Shown here in pieces: positions 26,430 through 36,874 of a stretch of 64,000 bases of DNA. The stretch comes from Terrihalobacillus insolitus (lineage in GTDB: Bacteria; Bacillota; Bacilli; Bacillales; Amphibacillaceae), in contig NZ_JAMQKB010000002.1 in assembly GCF_028416575.1 (NCBI RefSeq), forward strand, positions 1-64,000. Reading direction: 5' to 3'. Both the position numbers and the translations under genes were made by a program. How positions within the stretch are numbered: position 1 is the first letter of the stretch; every line of letters begins with the position of its first letter. Below the pieces are notes generated by a model, which saw nothing but the letters and a program-made list of their open reading frames with translations, searched no databases and was not told the origin of the DNA.

Positions 26430-27641
26430 CTAAGAAGATACTAATGCACTAGATGATTGTTGATCAAAAATCAGTTGAATAACCTCATTTATGGAAGTAT
26501 GGTTGACCGCATTAATTGCAGTGATCATTTCGTCAAGTGTACGATGTCTTTTTAAAATTAATTCGTTTTTTCCATTTCTGCTCATTCTTGCATTCGTACT
26601 TTCTAAGCTTAACATTAAATTACCTTTTAATTGTTCTTTACTATTGATCAGTTCTTTATCTGTTAAACCATTTGTCATTAAGTCTTGTATCGTAACATCA
26701 ATTGTTTCTCTTAAGACTGGTAGATGTTCCTTACTTGTTCCAACATAAATTGTCAGTAAACCATTATCAACAAAAGAGCTATGATATGAAAATACCGAAT
26801 ATGCCAATCCTCTTTGCTCACGAATCTCCTGAAATAATCTTGAACTCATACTTCCGCCAAAAACATTGTTCATGACAATTAAACTGTACATTTTGTCCGC
26901 ATCAACAGGTAAACCCCTATACCCAATGCAAAGGTGTGCCTGCTCCGTTTCTTTCCTTTTCTCAATATGTTTTGACAAAAAGGATGGTGTTTCAAATGAC
27001 TTCTTTGTCTGACTCGTTGTATACGTACCAAAGCGGTTTTCTATTGTTTTTATATACGTTTCGTCTACATTACCTGCAACAGATATCACTACATTTTCAG
27101 GCCCATAATACTGATCCATATAAGATCGCAAGTCATCAGCTGATAAAGAACGCAGTGTGTTCTCCGTACCTAAAATCGGAAAACCGAGTGGATGCTTTCC
27201 ATAAGATGCCTCCGAAAGAAGATCGTGTACAATGTCATCAGGCGTATCTTCAGACATCTTTATTTCTTCCAACACTACTTTTTTTTCTCGTTCCAGCTCC
27301 TCTTTGTCAAACGTTGAATGAAAGAACATATCACTTAAAATATCCAAAGCATAATCTTTATGTGTATCCATTACCTTGGCATAGAAGCATGTATATTCCT
27401 TTGAAGTGAATGCATTCACTTGTCCGCCTATTGCGTCAAATGCCTCAGCAATATCTTTGGCCGACCTTTTTTCTGTTCCTTTAAAAAACATGTGTTCTAA
27501 AAAGTGTGATACCCCATTATTAAAATCTGATTCACTTCTGGACCCAGTATAAACCCATATCCCAATTGTAACGGATCTTACTGCTGGCATATCCTCTAGT
27601 ACAATTCTTAATCCGTTCTTACATGTGTGTGTATGTAGCAA
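26430..27641 (-). CDS. mlpA: M16-family zinc protease (MlpA/YmxG)
   Basis: 403-aa processing-peptidase-like enzyme. Inverted zinc motif HFLEH at residues 46-50, downstream acidic cluster REKKVVLEEIKMSED, and RGLAYSVFSYHS in the C-terminal substrate-cleft half. Unlike the YmfF/YmfH pair it is a single protein. In B. subtilis MlpA was reported to affect extracellular protease (aprE) expression. The start is TTG at 27641, 8 nt after AGGAGG; no nearby ATG fits. Confidence 0.94.
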   Translation of the reverse strand: MLHTHTCKNGLRIVLEDMPAVRSVTIGIWVYTGSRSESDFNNGVSHFLEHMFFKGTEKRSAKDIAEAFDAIGGQVNAFTSKEYTCFYAKVMDTHKDYALDILSDMFFHSTFDKEELEREKKVVLEEIKMSEDTPDDIVHDLLSEASYGKHPLGFPILGTENTLRSLSADDLRSYMDQYYGPENVVISVAGNVDETYIKTIENRFGTYTTSQTKKSFETPSFLSKHIEKRKETEQAHLCIGYRGLPVDADKMYSLIVMNNVFGGSMSSRLFQEIREQRGLAYSVFSYHSSFVDNGLLTIYVGTSKEHLPVLRETIDVTIQDLMTNGLTDKELINSKEQLKGNLMLSLESTNARMSRNGKNELILKRHRTLDEMITAINAVNHTSINEVIQLIFDQQSSSALVSS

Positions 27642-27703
27642 TTTATTGCGCCTCCTAGTTAGGTAAATAATTTTCCTAGGCTAGAGTATACATTTCTTGT
27701 TCT

Positions 27704-28657
27704 CTAATACCTTTTCTCAGTTAATAGTTTGTCTACAGTACCAATTTTAAGATTTTTCTGTTTTATTTTTGAAATCAAATCATTTAAGCCTTTTTCAATA
27801 ACAGGAGTAGGATGCATCAAGATCATCGCACCTGGTTGTATATTCGCCATAACACGATTTACCATAACAGATTTGGTAGGTTTCCGCCAATCGATCGTAT
27901 CCACTGTCCATAGAAGCGTCTCCATTTGAAGAGTTGAGGCGCCTTCTACTACACCGTTATTGAAGCTACCGCTAGGCGGAGCAAACCATTTTGGTTTTGT
28001 GCCGATGATTGCCTTAATAATGTCGTTCGTTTTTTGGATTTGTTGGGTACTTTCTGCTTGAGATAAACGTTTCATATCTGGATGGTTATAGGCATGGTTT
28101 CCTATTACATGACCTTCCTCTTTTATCATTTTTAATAGGTCAGGATTTTTTTTTGCCCATTGTCCTTCGACAAAGAAAGTGGCTTTCACATTATTTTTTT
28201 TTAATGTTTGAAGAATACTCGGAATATATTCGCCACCCCATGATACATTGATTAGAAAAGAGACCATTTGTTTATCAGGATTTCCTCTGTAAATTGGGGC
28301 TGGCGGAAGATCTTCCAATGTTACTTCAGGTTTAATCTGTTTAAAGACAAGTAACGATTCATCGAATTCCCCTTTTTCCTTCATTCTATTAAAGGATTTT
28401 TTGACATCCACCTTTAGTCCATTTAAGCCAGGCGTTTTTTTCCAGACTTTATCAATCACAGCATTTTGTGGTTCCTCTTTATATTCTTCGCTTTTTCTTT
28501 TAATTTCGTTATAAAGGCTTTGATCTTTTTTAGACATAGAGCTGACCGGTGCTGCAAGATTCTCCATCTTATTCATTTGAAAAGGGTTTGGTTCTGTTTG
28601 ATAGGCAACAACTAAAAGAATCATAAAAGCCATAACATGGATAACGACACGATTCAA
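27704..28657 (-). CDS. ylxY: Polysaccharide deacetylase-like protein with altered active site (YlxY)
   Basis: 317-aa secreted or anchored protein: hydrophobic N-terminus (about 4-20, IHVMAFMILLVVAY), helical linker, then a NodB-fold domain (about 130-315). The HxxxH-type metal motif survives (NHAYNHPD), but the catalytic TFDDG motif reads FLINVSWGGEY, without the two aspartates; this replacement is typical of YlxY proteins. LLWTVDTIDW and MLMHPTP are conserved. The start is TTG at 28657, 8 nt after AGGAGG. Probably sporulation-linked; deacetylase activity is doubtful. Confidence 0.9.
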   Translation of the reverse strand: MNRVVIHVMAFMILLVVAYQTEPNPFQMNKMENLAAPVSSMSKKDQSLYNEIKRKSEEYKEEPQNAVIDKVWKKTPGLNGLKVDVKKSFNRMKEKGEFDESLLVFKQIKPEVTLEDLPPAPIYRGNPDKQMVSFLINVSWGGEYIPSILQTLKKNNVKATFFVEGQWAKKNPDLLKMIKEEGHVIGNHAYNHPDMKRLSQAESTQQIQKTNDIIKAIIGTKPKWFAPPSGSFNNGVVEGASTLQMETLLWTVDTIDWRKPTKSVMVNRVMANIQPGAMILMHPTPVIEKGLNDLISKIKQKNLKIGTVDKLLTEKRY

Positions 28658-28753
28658 TCTGCATCCCTCCTTGTTTTAACCTATGAAAAGGAAGGACAAG
28701 GTAGAACATTCCATTTCAATACAAAGATGGATCTCTAGCTATACATTAAAAAA

Positions 28754-28775
28754 AGAAACTGGTAATCCAGTTTCT
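28754..28775 (-). terminator. Terminator of pnp
   Basis: Perfect 9-bp stem AGAAACTGG/CCAGTTTCT, 4-nt loop, TTTTTT tail on the minus strand. Confidence 0.9.
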
Positions 28776-28798
28776 GTCTTTATTTTACACATTTCAAT

Positions 28799-30907
28799 TT
28801 ATGAAGATTTTCCCTTTTCTTCGATTAAAACGGCTTTACGTGAAAGATTAACGCGTCCTTGGTTATCTATTTCCTTTACTTTTACCATGATTTGATCACC
28901 GATAGATACAACGTCCTCAACCTTACCGATTCTCTCTTCTGCCATTTCGGAAATATGGACAAGTCCTTCTTTTCCTTTATAAAGCTCAACAAAGGCTCCA
29001 AACTTTTCAATCCGTTTGACAGTACCTAAGTACATTTCTCCAACTTCTACTTCCCGAACAATATCTTCTATAATCTTCTTAGCTTTCTCATTCATCTTTG
29101 CTTCAACCGAAGAAATAAACACATTTCCATCTTTTTCAATATCAATTTTAACGCCAGTATCTTCAATAATTTTGTTTATTTGTTTTCCACTTGGCCCAAT
29201 TACATCTCGGATTTTTTCTGGTTTAATTTTCATTGTAAGAATTTTTGGTGCATATTTAGAAAGCTCTGTTTTAGGTTCTTGAATTGTATCCAGCATATGA
29301 CCTAGTATATCCATACGTCCTTTTTTTGCTTGAGTCAATGCTTCCTCCAAGATTTCCTTCGATAAACCTTCTATCTTGATATCCATTTGTAAAGCAGTTA
29401 CCCCGTTGGCAGTTCCTGCTACTTTAAAGTCCATATCACCTAAAAAGTCTTCCATACCTTGAATATCCGTTAAAATGGTATAATCATCACCAGATTTAAC
29501 CAATCCCATCGCAATTCCAGCAACAGGAGCCTTAATTGGAACACCTGCATCCATCATTGCCATCGTGCTTGCACAAATACTTGCTTGTGAAGTGGAACCA
29601 TTTGATTCTAACACCTCGGAAACAAGTCGAATGGTATACGGGAAGTCCTTTTCAGAAGGAACTACAACTTCAAGTGCTCGTTCTCCTAGCGCACCATGTC
29701 CTATTTCACGTCGACCAGGACCTCTAATTGGACCAGTCTCTCCTACACTAAAGGAAGGGAAGTTATAATGATGCATGAAACGCTTTGAATCATCCAAATC
29801 CAGTCCGTCCAAAATTTGAACGTCACCTAGAGCGCCTAATGTACATACACTTAGTGCTTGGGTTTGTCCTCTTGTAAATAGTGCTGAACCATGTGTTCTC
29901 GGTAACACTCCAGTTCGAGAAGACAAAGGGCGGATTTCATCTACTTTACGGCCATCTGGACGAACTTTCTCTTTCGTTATTAGATGACGTACGCCATTCT
30001 TAACCATCTTGTCCAAAATAGCTTTTACTTCTTTAACTGTCTGTTCTTCTGCTTCTTGTGATTCGTATTCATCGACAATGGTTTGTTTTGCCAAGTTTAT
30101 TGCATCTTCACGAGCATGTTTGTCAAAAACCTGGATAGCTTCGTGAATTTTTTCTTTTGCTTTTCCTTCAACCTCTGCGGTTAAATCTGGGTCAAGCTCT
30201 ACAAGATTAATTTCCATTTTTTCTTTTCCAACTGCAGCGACCACTTCTTCTTGAAACGAAACAAGACGTTTAATTTCTTCATGACCAAACATGATGGCTT
30301 CAAGCATTACTTCTTCGGGAACTTCATTAGCTCCAGCCTCTACCATATTAATAGCATCCTTCGTTCCAGCTACAATTAAATCAATATCACTTTTTTCCTG
30401 TTGGTCAATCGTTGGATTAATGATAAATTCTCCTTCAATCCTACCTACAATCACCCCAGCAATCGGTCCACCAAACGGGATGTCAGAAACTCCTAGCGCT
30501 AGAGAAGAACCTACCATCGCTGCGATTTCTGATGAGCAGTCCTGGTCTACGCTCATTACTGTACTGATCACCTGAACCTCATTACGAAATCCATCTGGAA
30601 ATAACGGACGAATTGGACGATCAATTAATCGAGATGTTAAAACTGCTTTTTCACTTGGCCGTCCTTCCCGTTTAATAAATCCACCTGGAATTTTTCCTAC
30701 CGCATACAACCGCTCTTCATAATTTACTGTTAGAGGAAAAAAAGGTAAATCTTTTGGTTCCTTTGATCCTGTTGCAGCAACTAATACAGATGTTTCTCCA
30801 TACCGAACCATACACGCACCATTAGCCTGCTTTGCAAGCTCTCCGACTTCAACGGTTAAGGTGCGACCTGATAGATCAATGGAGAATACTTGTTTTTCTT
30901 CTGCCAT
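28799..30907 (-). CDS. pnp: Polynucleotide phosphorylase
   Basis: 702-aa 3'-to-5' phosphorolytic exonuclease. It has two RNase PH domains (catalytic second core near [30 protein letters not shown] and [20 protein letters not shown]), a KH domain ([16 protein letters not shown]) and a C-terminal S1 domain ([20 protein letters not shown]). ATG at 30907 is chosen after GAGAGGGG; a TTG seven codons upstream coincides with that ribosome binding site. rpsO and a palindromic terminator precede it. Confidence 0.98.
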   Translation of the reverse strand: MAEEKQVFSIDLSGRTLTVEVGELAKQANGACMVRYGETSVLVAATGSKEPKDLPFFPLTVNYEERLYAVGKIPGGFIKREGRPSEKAVLTSRLIDRPIRPLFPDGFRNEVQVISTVMSVDQDCSSEIAAMVGSSLALGVSDIPFGGPIAGVIVGRIEGEFIINPTIDQQEKSDIDLIVAGTKDAINMVEAGANEVPEEVMLEAIMFGHEEIKRLVSFQEEVVAAVGKEKMEINLVELDPDLTAEVEGKAKEKIHEAIQVFDKHAREDAINLAKQTIVDEYESQEAEEQTVKEVKAILDKMVKNGVRHLITKEKVRPDGRKVDEIRPLSSRTGVLPRTHGSALFTRGQTQALSVCTLGALGDVQILDGLDLDDSKRFMHHYNFPSFSVGETGPIRGPGRREIGHGALGERALEVVVPSEKDFPYTIRLVSEVLESNGSTSQASICASTMAMMDAGVPIKAPVAGIAMGLVKSGDDYTILTDIQGMEDFLGDMDFKVAGTANGVTALQMDIKIEGLSKEILEEALTQAKKGRMDILGHMLDTIQEPKTELSKYAPKILTMKIKPEKIRDVIGPSGKQINKIIEDTGVKIDIEKDGNVFISSVEAKMNEKAKKIIEDIVREVEVGEMYLGTVKRIEKFGAFVELYKGKEGLVHISEMAEERIGKVEDVVSIGDQIMVKVKEIDNQGRVNLSRKAVLIEEKGKSS

Positions 30908-30995
30908 TTTGATTTGTACCCCTCTCAACTAATTGTACTTTCATTCGTATTCTTACAATTTCAAAAAATTATATGTAAGGTTTTTCACGTATAGA

Positions 30996-31019
30996 AAAAG
31001 CGGGAGATCTCCCGCTTTT
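30996..31019 (-). terminator. Terminator between rpsO and pnp
   Basis: Perfect 12-bp palindrome AAAAGCGGGAGA/TCTCCCGCTTTT followed by further T residues on the minus strand. It probably attenuates rpsO read-through into pnp. Confidence 0.9.
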
Positions 31020-31027
31020 CAATAGAC

Positions 31028-31297
31028 TTAACGACGCAAGCCAAGTTTTTTAATTAATTCACGATAACGTGTTACATCATTTGAACGCAGGTAGTTAAGT
31101 AAGTTACGACGTTTCCCTACCATTTTCAATAGACCACGACGTGAATGGTGATCCTTCTTATGAACACGTAAATGTTCATTTAAATTCGTGATGTCTTCCG
31201 TTAGGACAGCAATTTGAACTTCTGGAGAACCAGTATCATTTTCATGAGTTTTATACTCATTAATGATCTCATTCTTACGTTCTTGTGTGATAGCCAT
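31028..31297 (-). CDS. rpsO: Ribosomal protein S15
   Basis: 89-aa primary 16S rRNA-binding protein of the 30S platform. Nearly invariant segments are present: [42 protein letters not shown], and LGLRR at the C-terminus. The ribosome binding site is TAGGAGGTG. A structured upstream region (about 31322-31376) resembles an autoregulatory S15 leader. Confidence 0.99.
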   Translation of the reverse strand: MAITQERKNEIINEYKTHENDTGSPEVQIAVLTEDITNLNEHLRVHKKDHHSRRGLLKMVGKRRNLLNYLRSNDVTRYRELIKKLGLRR

Positions 31298-31321
31298 CCT
31301 TTCACCTCCTAAATATTAATA

Positions 31322-31376
31322 ATCCCCACTCCCCTAGCAAGCGTTGGTGAATCGCACTGCCAAGCGATGGTTCACG
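31322..31376 (-). promoter_or_regulatory. Probable S15 autoregulatory mRNA leader
   Basis: The minus-strand RNA folds as GUGA-ACC-AUCGC...GCGAU-UCAC, followed by ACGCUUG and G-rich GGGGAGUGGGG just before the rpsO ribosome binding site. Firmicutes S15 represses its own translation through a leader mimicking its rRNA site. The fold is done by eye. Confidence 0.45.
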
Positions 31377-31449
31377 TATAATAGATTACATCTTTTTAGC
31401 CGAAATTGCAAGTATTAGCAAGTAACTGAAGTGAATTATTGCGATTATT

Positions 31450-32391
31450 TTATTTGGTTGTAAAGTAGCTCCGAACGTTTTGTTCATCTTGCTTCAATTG
31501 GTTAACCAATTCTTCTACACCGTTAAACTTTTTCTCTTCTCTAACAAACTGCTGCCATTCTATTGTTAATTCTTCTCCATAGAGATCTCCTTGATAATCA
31601 AGCAGATGAACTTCTATCGAAGGTGCATCTGGTTTGTCCTGAAAAGTTGGTTTGTAGCCAAGATTAGCCATGCCTTTATATTTATTTTTATGATGCATTA
31701 CATGTACTGCATAAACCCCCACCTTTGGGAGTAAAAAAGGATCACGAGGCTCAACGTTTGCTGTTGGGTAACCGATCGTTCTGCCACGCTTGTCTCCTTC
31801 TACCACAATTCCTCTCACCCTAAGGGGACGATCCAAAAGTTGGTTGGCTTCTTCCATATCTCCTTCGGCTAAGTAGGATCTAATTAACGTAGAACTAATC
31901 TTTGTTCCATTATTGACTATTTTAGGAATGATCGTCACTTCAAATTGGTTATCCGAATGAAGTGGCAAGGTAGCAGTAGACCCTTTCCCTTTGTATCCAT
32001 AGCTAAAATCAAAGCCTGCTACTAGGTGTTGAATACGTAAACCAATAATAAAATGATCAATAAAAGCTTTTGGGTCTAATTGAGCAAGCTCACTGTTAAA
32101 GTGAATAATATATAAACGATCCACACCCATTTCAGTAATGAGCGCTTCTTTCTCCTTTAAAGGTGTTATGTAGTTTACGTGCTTCCGGTCTTTTTTTAAG
32201 ACAACAGATGGATGAGGATCAAATGTAATAACAGCACTTTCTTGGTCATTTGCTTTAGCAATTTCCACTGCCGTTCCGATTACCTTTTGATGTCCCTTAT
32301 GGATACCATCAAAAAAACCGATTGCTGCTACAGTGTCTGGTAGATCCGTTTTCGTTAAGTTGTGTGGATACGCTAACGTGTATGTTTTCAT
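31450..32391 (-). CDS. ribF: Bifunctional riboflavin kinase / FMN adenylyltransferase
   Basis: 313 aa (RibC of B. subtilis). The N-terminal FAD synthetase is a nucleotidyltransferase (AIGFFDGIHKGHQKVI; ISSTLIRSYLAEGDM); the C-terminal riboflavin kinase (about 185-310) has GRTIGYPTANVEP. It makes FMN and FAD in the cytoplasm. It follows truB by 15 nt in the nusA-infB operon. No FMN riboswitch is visible here. Confidence 0.97.
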   Translation of the reverse strand: MKTYTLAYPHNLTKTDLPDTVAAIGFFDGIHKGHQKVIGTAVEIAKANDQESAVITFDPHPSVVLKKDRKHVNYITPLKEKEALITEMGVDRLYIIHFNSELAQLDPKAFIDHFIIGLRIQHLVAGFDFSYGYKGKGSTATLPLHSDNQFEVTIIPKIVNNGTKISSTLIRSYLAEGDMEEANQLLDRPLRVRGIVVEGDKRGRTIGYPTANVEPRDPFLLPKVGVYAVHVMHHKNKYKGMANLGYKPTFQDKPDAPSIEVHLLDYQGDLYGEELTIEWQQFVREEKKFNGVEELVNQLKQDEQNVRSYFTTK

Positions 32392-32406
32392 CCTATCACC
32401 TACTTT

Positions 32407-33312
32407 CTATTCGTTAAAAACACGAACTGGTTTAATCTCGCCAGCATTTTTAGGGTTAACCTGATAAATAGCCAAAAGCTGATCCTGAAATTGAATTCTG
32501 AATTTGTCTGTTTTTAATACTTGCTGAGGTTTTTCTAATTTCTGTCCGTGTAAAATTTTTACAGAAGTTGATTGATCAACCTCATATACATCAAGATGAT
32601 CAACACCCTTCTCCACTGGAGCCAAAATATGTTTCGTGTTTCCGTCCTTTATGGCCTGCTCTATTTGCTCAAACGTATAGCTATGCTGGGCTTCAAAAGA
32701 ACCAGTAGAGATACGAGTTAGATCATACATATGGGCAGCATACCCTAGTGCTTTACCAATATCGACACAGAGGGTGCGAATATACGTCCCCTTTGAACAT
32801 TTTACAAGAAAATCGAATGTAACGCCATCATCTTCCTTCTTTATGCTTCGTGGATTCAATTGTATTTGATGAATGTTCACCGCTCTAGTTGGCCGCTCAA
32901 TCGTTTTTCCTTCTCTTGCGTATTCATACAGTTTTTTTCCATTGATTTTAACGGCAGAATACATTGGAGGTATCTGTGTGATCTCTCCTTTAAATTGATT
33001 GAATACGTGGTTGATTGTTTCCATTGATGGTACTGTGTCAATGGGTGTTTTTTCCACAATGATTCCATGACGATCTTCTGTTTCAGTTGTTGCACCTAAA
33101 TAAATAGTTGCTTGATACGTTTTGGTTGTGTCTGTTAAAAAAGGGACAATTTTCGTAGCTTTCCCAATACAAATCGGAAGAACCCCTTCTACCTCTGGAT
33201 CTAGTGTACCAGTATGGCCAACCTTCTTCGTCCCGAAAAGTTTTCTTATCTTTATGACACAATCGTGAGAAGTCATCCCTTTTGGCTTCCACAAAGGAAG
33301 TATACCATTCAT
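32407..33312 (-). CDS. truB: tRNA pseudouridine-55 synthase
   Basis: 301-aa enzyme forming pseudouridine 55 in the T loop of tRNA. The catalytic Asp is in GHTGTLDPEVEGVLPIC; other family segments are KVGHTGT, PPMYSAVKINGKKLYEYAREG and CSKGTYIRTLCVDIG. ATG at 33312 (MNGILPLWKPKGMTSHD) lies 6 nt from GAGAGGG; an ATG two codons upstream touches that site. A terminator-like stem sits between rbfA and truB. Confidence 0.97.
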   Translation of the reverse strand: MNGILPLWKPKGMTSHDCVIKIRKLFGTKKVGHTGTLDPEVEGVLPICIGKATKIVPFLTDTTKTYQATIYLGATTETEDRHGIIVEKTPIDTVPSMETINHVFNQFKGEITQIPPMYSAVKINGKKLYEYAREGKTIERPTRAVNIHQIQLNPRSIKKEDDGVTFDFLVKCSKGTYIRTLCVDIGKALGYAAHMYDLTRISTGSFEAQHSYTFEQIEQAIKDGNTKHILAPVEKGVDHLDVYEVDQSTSVKILHGQKLEKPQQVLKTDKFRIQFQDQLLAIYQVNPKNAGEIKPVRVFNE

Positions 33313-33366
33313 TTCCATCCCTCTCTTTTGTCCGATCTCCTATTTCTCGCCCGCAATTCTTTATGT

Positions 33367-33412
33367 ACAAACGTAAAACCCTTGTTGCAAGAGACAAGGG
33401 TTTTGCGTTTGT
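33367..33412 (-). terminator. Long-stem terminator between rbfA and truB (CCCTTG/CAAGGG family)
   Basis: About 18 bp of stem: ACAAACG-AAAACCCTTGT pairs with ACAAGGGTTTT-CGTTTGT around one mismatch, loop CTCTTGCA. The T-rich arm serves as tail. Same core as 19622, 38586 and 43176. Confidence 0.8.
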
Positions 33413-33415
33413 AGC

Positions 33416-33763
33416 TTAATTATGATCGTTCAGTTCTCTTAAGATATGCTCGATTCGATTTCCTTTTTCGATTGCTTCATCAAATTCAAATAAAAGCTCA
33501 GGAGTTTTTCTTAAGCGGATTCTTTTTCCAATCTCTGATCGAATAAACCCTTTAGCCTTAGCAAGACCCATTAAAGTGTCTTGCTTTTGCTTTTCATCGC
33601 CTAACACAGAAATAAACACCTTTGCCTGTTGAAGATCACCAGTCACCTCGACATCTGTAACCGTAACAAAACCGACTCGTGGGTCTTTAATTTTTTTTCC
33701 CAAAATGTCGCCCAGTTCTTTTTTCATTTGTTCTCCAACGCGATTCACTCTAAGATCGCTCAT
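33416..33763 (-). CDS. rbfA: Ribosome-binding factor A
   Basis: 115-aa KH-like-fold 30S maturation factor acting on the 5' end of 16S rRNA. It begins [21 protein letters not shown] and contains [27 protein letters not shown], both family hallmarks. It follows ylxP in the nusA-infB operon. Confidence 0.97.
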   Translation of the reverse strand: MSDLRVNRVGEQMKKELGDILGKKIKDPRVGFVTVTDVEVTGDLQQAKVFISVLGDEKQKQDTLMGLAKAKGFIRSEIGKRIRLRKTPELLFEFDEAIEKGNRIEHILRELNDHN

Positions 33764-33813
33764 CTTATCACCTCTTTTTTAGGAGGGTATTTGTTTTATG
33801 AAAAGCGGATTTA

Positions 33814-33829
33814 AGTCACACGCACTTTT
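33814..33829. repeat. Possible end-scar of the modular inverted-repeat element
   Basis: On the minus strand AAAGTGCGTGTGACTT joins the outer end sequence AAGTGCGTGT to GACTT, as if the interior were lost. It lies 6 nt from the ylxP stop, between ylxP and rbfA. Short match, low confidence. Confidence 0.3.
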
Positions 33830-33834
33830 ACAGC

Positions 33835-34113
33835 TTATAACCATTCCTTATTCGTTCTCCCGCGTTCTATTTCAGGAAAGGAATCCATCTTTTTTAAAGC
33901 GTGCTCGATTACTCGTTCTGCTTGCACACGATCACTAGATACAGTGACTATTCCAACAAGTGTTCGTTGCCAAAGGTCTTGGTAATCTAATTCACTAACC
34001 GATACATTATATTCATTTTGCAATCTGGTAACAATCTTTTTTACAACGGATCGTTTTTGTTTCAGGGATTGTGCATGATAGATCAAACACTCTGCTTCCA
34101 CAAATAAGATCAT
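33835..34113 (-). CDS. ylxP: YlxP, DUF503 family protein
   Basis: 92-aa small protein ([50 protein letters not shown]) of the DUF503 family, conserved between infB and rbfA in Firmicutes and suggested by context to help ribosome assembly. Its ATG overlaps the infB stop codon (ATGA). Confidence 0.93.
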   Translation of the reverse strand: MILFVEAECLIYHAQSLKQKRSVVKKIVTRLQNEYNVSVSELDYQDLWQRTLVGIVTVSSDRVQAERVIEHALKKMDSFPEIERGRTNKEWL

Positions 34114-36272
34114 GTCCTTTTAATTTCTTCCATTACATATGCTTCAATGATATCTCCTTCTTTCACATCATTGAAATTCTTAATGGTGATACCACATTCA
34201 TAATTTTGCGCAACTTCTTTCACATCATCCTTGAAGCGCTTCAATGTGTCAATCTCTCCCTCATATTGGACAACACCATCACGAATGATACGAACTCCGG
34301 AGTCACGAGTAATCTTTCCATCTGTTATATAGCTTCCAGCAATTGTACCTATTTTTGAAACTTTGAAGATTTCTCGGACTTCTGCCTGACCAATAACCTT
34401 CTCTTCGTATTCTGGATCAAGCATACCTTTCATTGCGGATTCGATTTCCTCGATCACCTTATAAATAACGCGGTGTAAGCGGACATCCACTTTTTCTGAT
34501 TCAGCTGTTTTTCTTGCGTTTGCATCTGGACGAACATTAAAGCCAATTACAATTGCATTGGATGCAGACGCTAAAATAATATCGGATTCCGTGATCGCAC
34601 CAGCACCAGTGTGAATGATTTTAATCTTAACACCTTCAACATCAATCTTTTCTAATGAGGATGCTAATGCCTCAACTGAACCTTGGACATCAGCCTTTAA
34701 AACAAGGTTAATTTCTTTCATATTCCCTTGTTTGATGTGTTCGAACAAATCGTCTAAGCTTACTTTCACTTTATCGTTTCTTTTTTCTACGATATGTTTT
34801 TGTTGTCTCGCTTCCCCTATTTGGCGGGCTTTTCTTTCATCTTCAAATACCATGAATGGATCCCCTGCCTCTGGGACACCACTTAGACCCGTAATCTCTA
34901 CAGGAGTTGATGGTCCAGCGGTTTTTACTCTCCGCCCTAGGTCATTTACCATTGCTCTTACACGGCCAAACGTATTTCCGACTACGATCGAATCACCGAC
35001 ATTCAGTGTGCCGTTTTGCACAAGTAAGGTTGCAACAGATCCGCGTCCTTTGTCAAGTTCCGCTTCGATCACTGTTCCGGTTGCGTTTCGATTCGGATTT
35101 GCCTTTAATTCTTCCACCTCAGACACGAGTAAGATCATCTCTAATAAATCATCTATTCCCTCTTTCTTAATTGCAGAAAGTTGGACAAAAATCGTATCAC
35201 CACCCCAATCTTCTGGGATAAGACCATGCTCAGAAAGCTCCTGCATAACACGGTCAGGATTTGCTCCTTCTTTATCGATTTTGTTAACCGCGATGATAAT
35301 TGGAACTTCTGCTGCCTTTGCGTGGTTGATCGCCTCAACTGTTTGAGGCATTACTCCATCGTCCGCGGCAACAACTAAGATCGCAATATCGGTTACCTGA
35401 GCTCCACGTGAACGCATACTCGTAAAAGCAGCATGACCTGGCGTATCCAAAAAAGTGATCCTTTTATTATTTTCTACTATTTGATAGGCACCAATATGCT
35501 GGGTAATACCACCAGCTTCTCCTTCCGTTACTTTCGTGTCACGGATTGAATCAAGTAATGTTGTTTTTCCATGGTCAACATGCCCCATAATCGTAACTAC
35601 TGCTGGGCGTTCAATTAAGTCTTCTTCCTTATCTTCAGTGATAAAATTGTCAAAGTCAGTAGCATCTAATACAATTTCTTCCTCAACCTCAACACCATAT
35701 TCTTCACAGATTAATTCAATGGACTCAGCATCAAGATTTTGGTTTTTTGTAGCCATTACACCTAACGTCATTAACTTCTTAATGAGTTCAGATGTATCCT
35801 TGTTAATCTTTTCGGCCAAATCACTAACTGTAAGTCCTCCAGAATACGTGATTTTTTCTGGTGTAGCAGGCTTTTCCTTTTTCGGCGGATTTACTTTAGC
35901 TTGAGATTGGTTATTCTGCTGCTTTTTTCTATTATTTTTGTTCGTACCTTTCCCCTTTACACTTGGTTGACTTTGGCTACTTTTTTGTTGGTTCGGTTTC
36001 TTATTTGATTGCTTTTTTTCTATCTTTTGATTCGAGGAATTTTTAGCTTGCTTATTGTCACGTTGTTGAACCGTTTTATCATTTTCGCCTTTACCTGGTT
36101 GCACTTTATTACTTCCTTGGTTAAACGATTTGTCTAATTCCACCTTCGTTTGATCAGATATCGTAGACATATGATTCGAAACCTCTACATTTAGTTCTTT
36201 TAACTTATTAATAACCTGTTTACTTGATAACTTTTTTTGTTTAGCATATTCATATACACGTAATTTACTCAT
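34110..36272 (-). CDS. infB: Translation initiation factor IF-2
   Basis: 720-aa GTPase that places initiator tRNA on the 30S subunit. It has an N-terminal IF2_N helical domain, a Lys/Gln/Asn-rich linker (about 55-140), a second IF2_N domain, the G domain with G1 [10 protein letters not shown]3 DTPGH and G4 NKID, then the beta barrels and C2 domain. The start is ATG at 36272, 5 nt after GGGGGTG and 4 nt after the ylxQ stop; an ATG eight codons earlier is inside ylxQ. Confidence 0.98.
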   Translation of the reverse strand: MSKLRVYEYAKQKKLSSKQVINKLKELNVEVSNHMSTISDQTKVELDKSFNQGSNKVQPGKGENDKTVQQRDNKQAKNSSNQKIEKKQSNKKPNQQKSSQSQPSVKGKGTNKNNRKKQQNNQSQAKVNPPKKEKPATPEKITYSGGLTVSDLAEKINKDTSELIKKLMTLGVMATKNQNLDAESIELICEEYGVEVEEEIVLDATDFDNFITEDKEEDLIERPAVVTIMGHVDHGKTTLLDSIRDTKVTEGEAGGITQHIGAYQIVENNKRITFLDTPGHAAFTSMRSRGAQVTDIAILVVAADDGVMPQTVEAINHAKAAEVPIIIAVNKIDKEGANPDRVMQELSEHGLIPEDWGGDTIFVQLSAIKKEGIDDLLEMILLVSEVEELKANPNRNATGTVIEAELDKGRGSVATLLVQNGTLNVGDSIVVGNTFGRVRAMVNDLGRRVKTAGPSTPVEITGLSGVPEAGDPFMVFEDERKARQIGEARQQKHIVEKRNDKVKVSLDDLFEHIKQGNMKEINLVLKADVQGSVEALASSLEKIDVEGVKIKIIHTGAGAITESDIILASASNAIVIGFNVRPDANARKTAESEKVDVRLHRVIYKVIEEIESAMKGMLDPEYEEKVIGQAEVREIFKVSKIGTIAGSYITDGKITRDSGVRIIRDGVVQYEGEIDTLKRFKDDVKEVAQNYECGITIKNFNDVKEGDIIEAYVMEEIKRT

Positions 36273-36276
36273 ACGT

Positions 36277-36591
36277 TCACCCCCGAATAGATTCATCGAG
36301 TATTAATTTGATTTTGTTAGCGAACCCATCATCTAGGATTGCGATAGCCACTCTTCCAGATTTACCGATTGCCTGAGAAATCGTATCACGATCATCTACA
36401 ACATAGAATGGCACATTATAAAACTGACATTTATCGGACAGTTTTTTTCTCGTTTGTTTTCCAGTATCGTTAGCAAGCAACACGATTTTAGCCTTCTGTC
36501 TTTGGATGTCTTTCACAATGTTCTCCTCACCTAATGTGCATTTTCTTGCACGCATTGCGAGACCTAACAAATTCAAATATTTATTACTCAA
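36277..36591 (-). CDS. ylxQ: L7Ae-family RNA-binding protein YlxQ
   Basis: 104-aa L7Ae/L30e-fold protein ([39 protein letters not shown]) related to YbxF, binding K-turn-type RNAs. Its start overlaps the end of rnpM by 8 nt, and it sits in the invariant nusA-rnpM-ylxQ-infB order. Confidence 0.95.
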   Translation of the reverse strand: MSNKYLNLLGLAMRARKCTLGEENIVKDIQRQKAKIVLLANDTGKQTRKKLSDKCQFYNVPFYVVDDRDTISQAIGKSGRVAIAILDDGFANKIKLILDESIRG

Positions 36592-36862
36592 TTTTATTAC
36601 CTTCTATTAATTGTTTTAATTGTTTATAGATTGATGGATCAATTGTTGTATTTAATTGACGCTCCAATGCTTTTGTTGTTTGTGCTTTATCAATTACATC
36701 GAATTGTTTTGTCACGTAAGCACCACGTCCATTTTTCTTTCCAGTTGGATCAACAAATACTTCCCCATCCTTGTTCCGGACAACACGGACTAATTCTCTT
36801 TTTGGTTTCATTTCGTTTGTGACAACACATTTTCTCATAGGAACCTTTTTCGCATGCACCAT
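36584..36862 (-). CDS. rnpM: RNase P modulator RnpM (YlxR)
   Basis: 92-aa DUF448 protein. In B. subtilis it binds the RNase P RNA and lowers tRNA processing. Conserved core: MRKCVVTNEMKPKRELVRVV and DPTGKKNGRGAYV. It is cotranscribed with nusA, 12 nt downstream. Confidence 0.95.
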   Translation of the reverse strand: MVHAKKVPMRKCVVTNEMKPKRELVRVVRNKDGEVFVDPTGKKNGRGAYVTKQFDVIDKAQTTKALERQLNTTIDPSIYKQLKQLIEGNKIE

Positions 36863-36874
36863 TTCGTTTACCTC

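Noticed and set aside
26936..27409. 157-codon plus-strand open frame opposite mlpA
   Set aside because: Antisense to a clear M16 protease; no independent support.
31450..32391. FMN riboswitch controlling ribF
   Set aside because: There is only a 15-nt gap to truB and no RFN-element sequence.
34615..35346. 243-codon plus-strand open frame opposite infB
   Set aside because: Antisense shadow of the strongly conserved IF-2 G domain; composition reflects the reverse of that gene.
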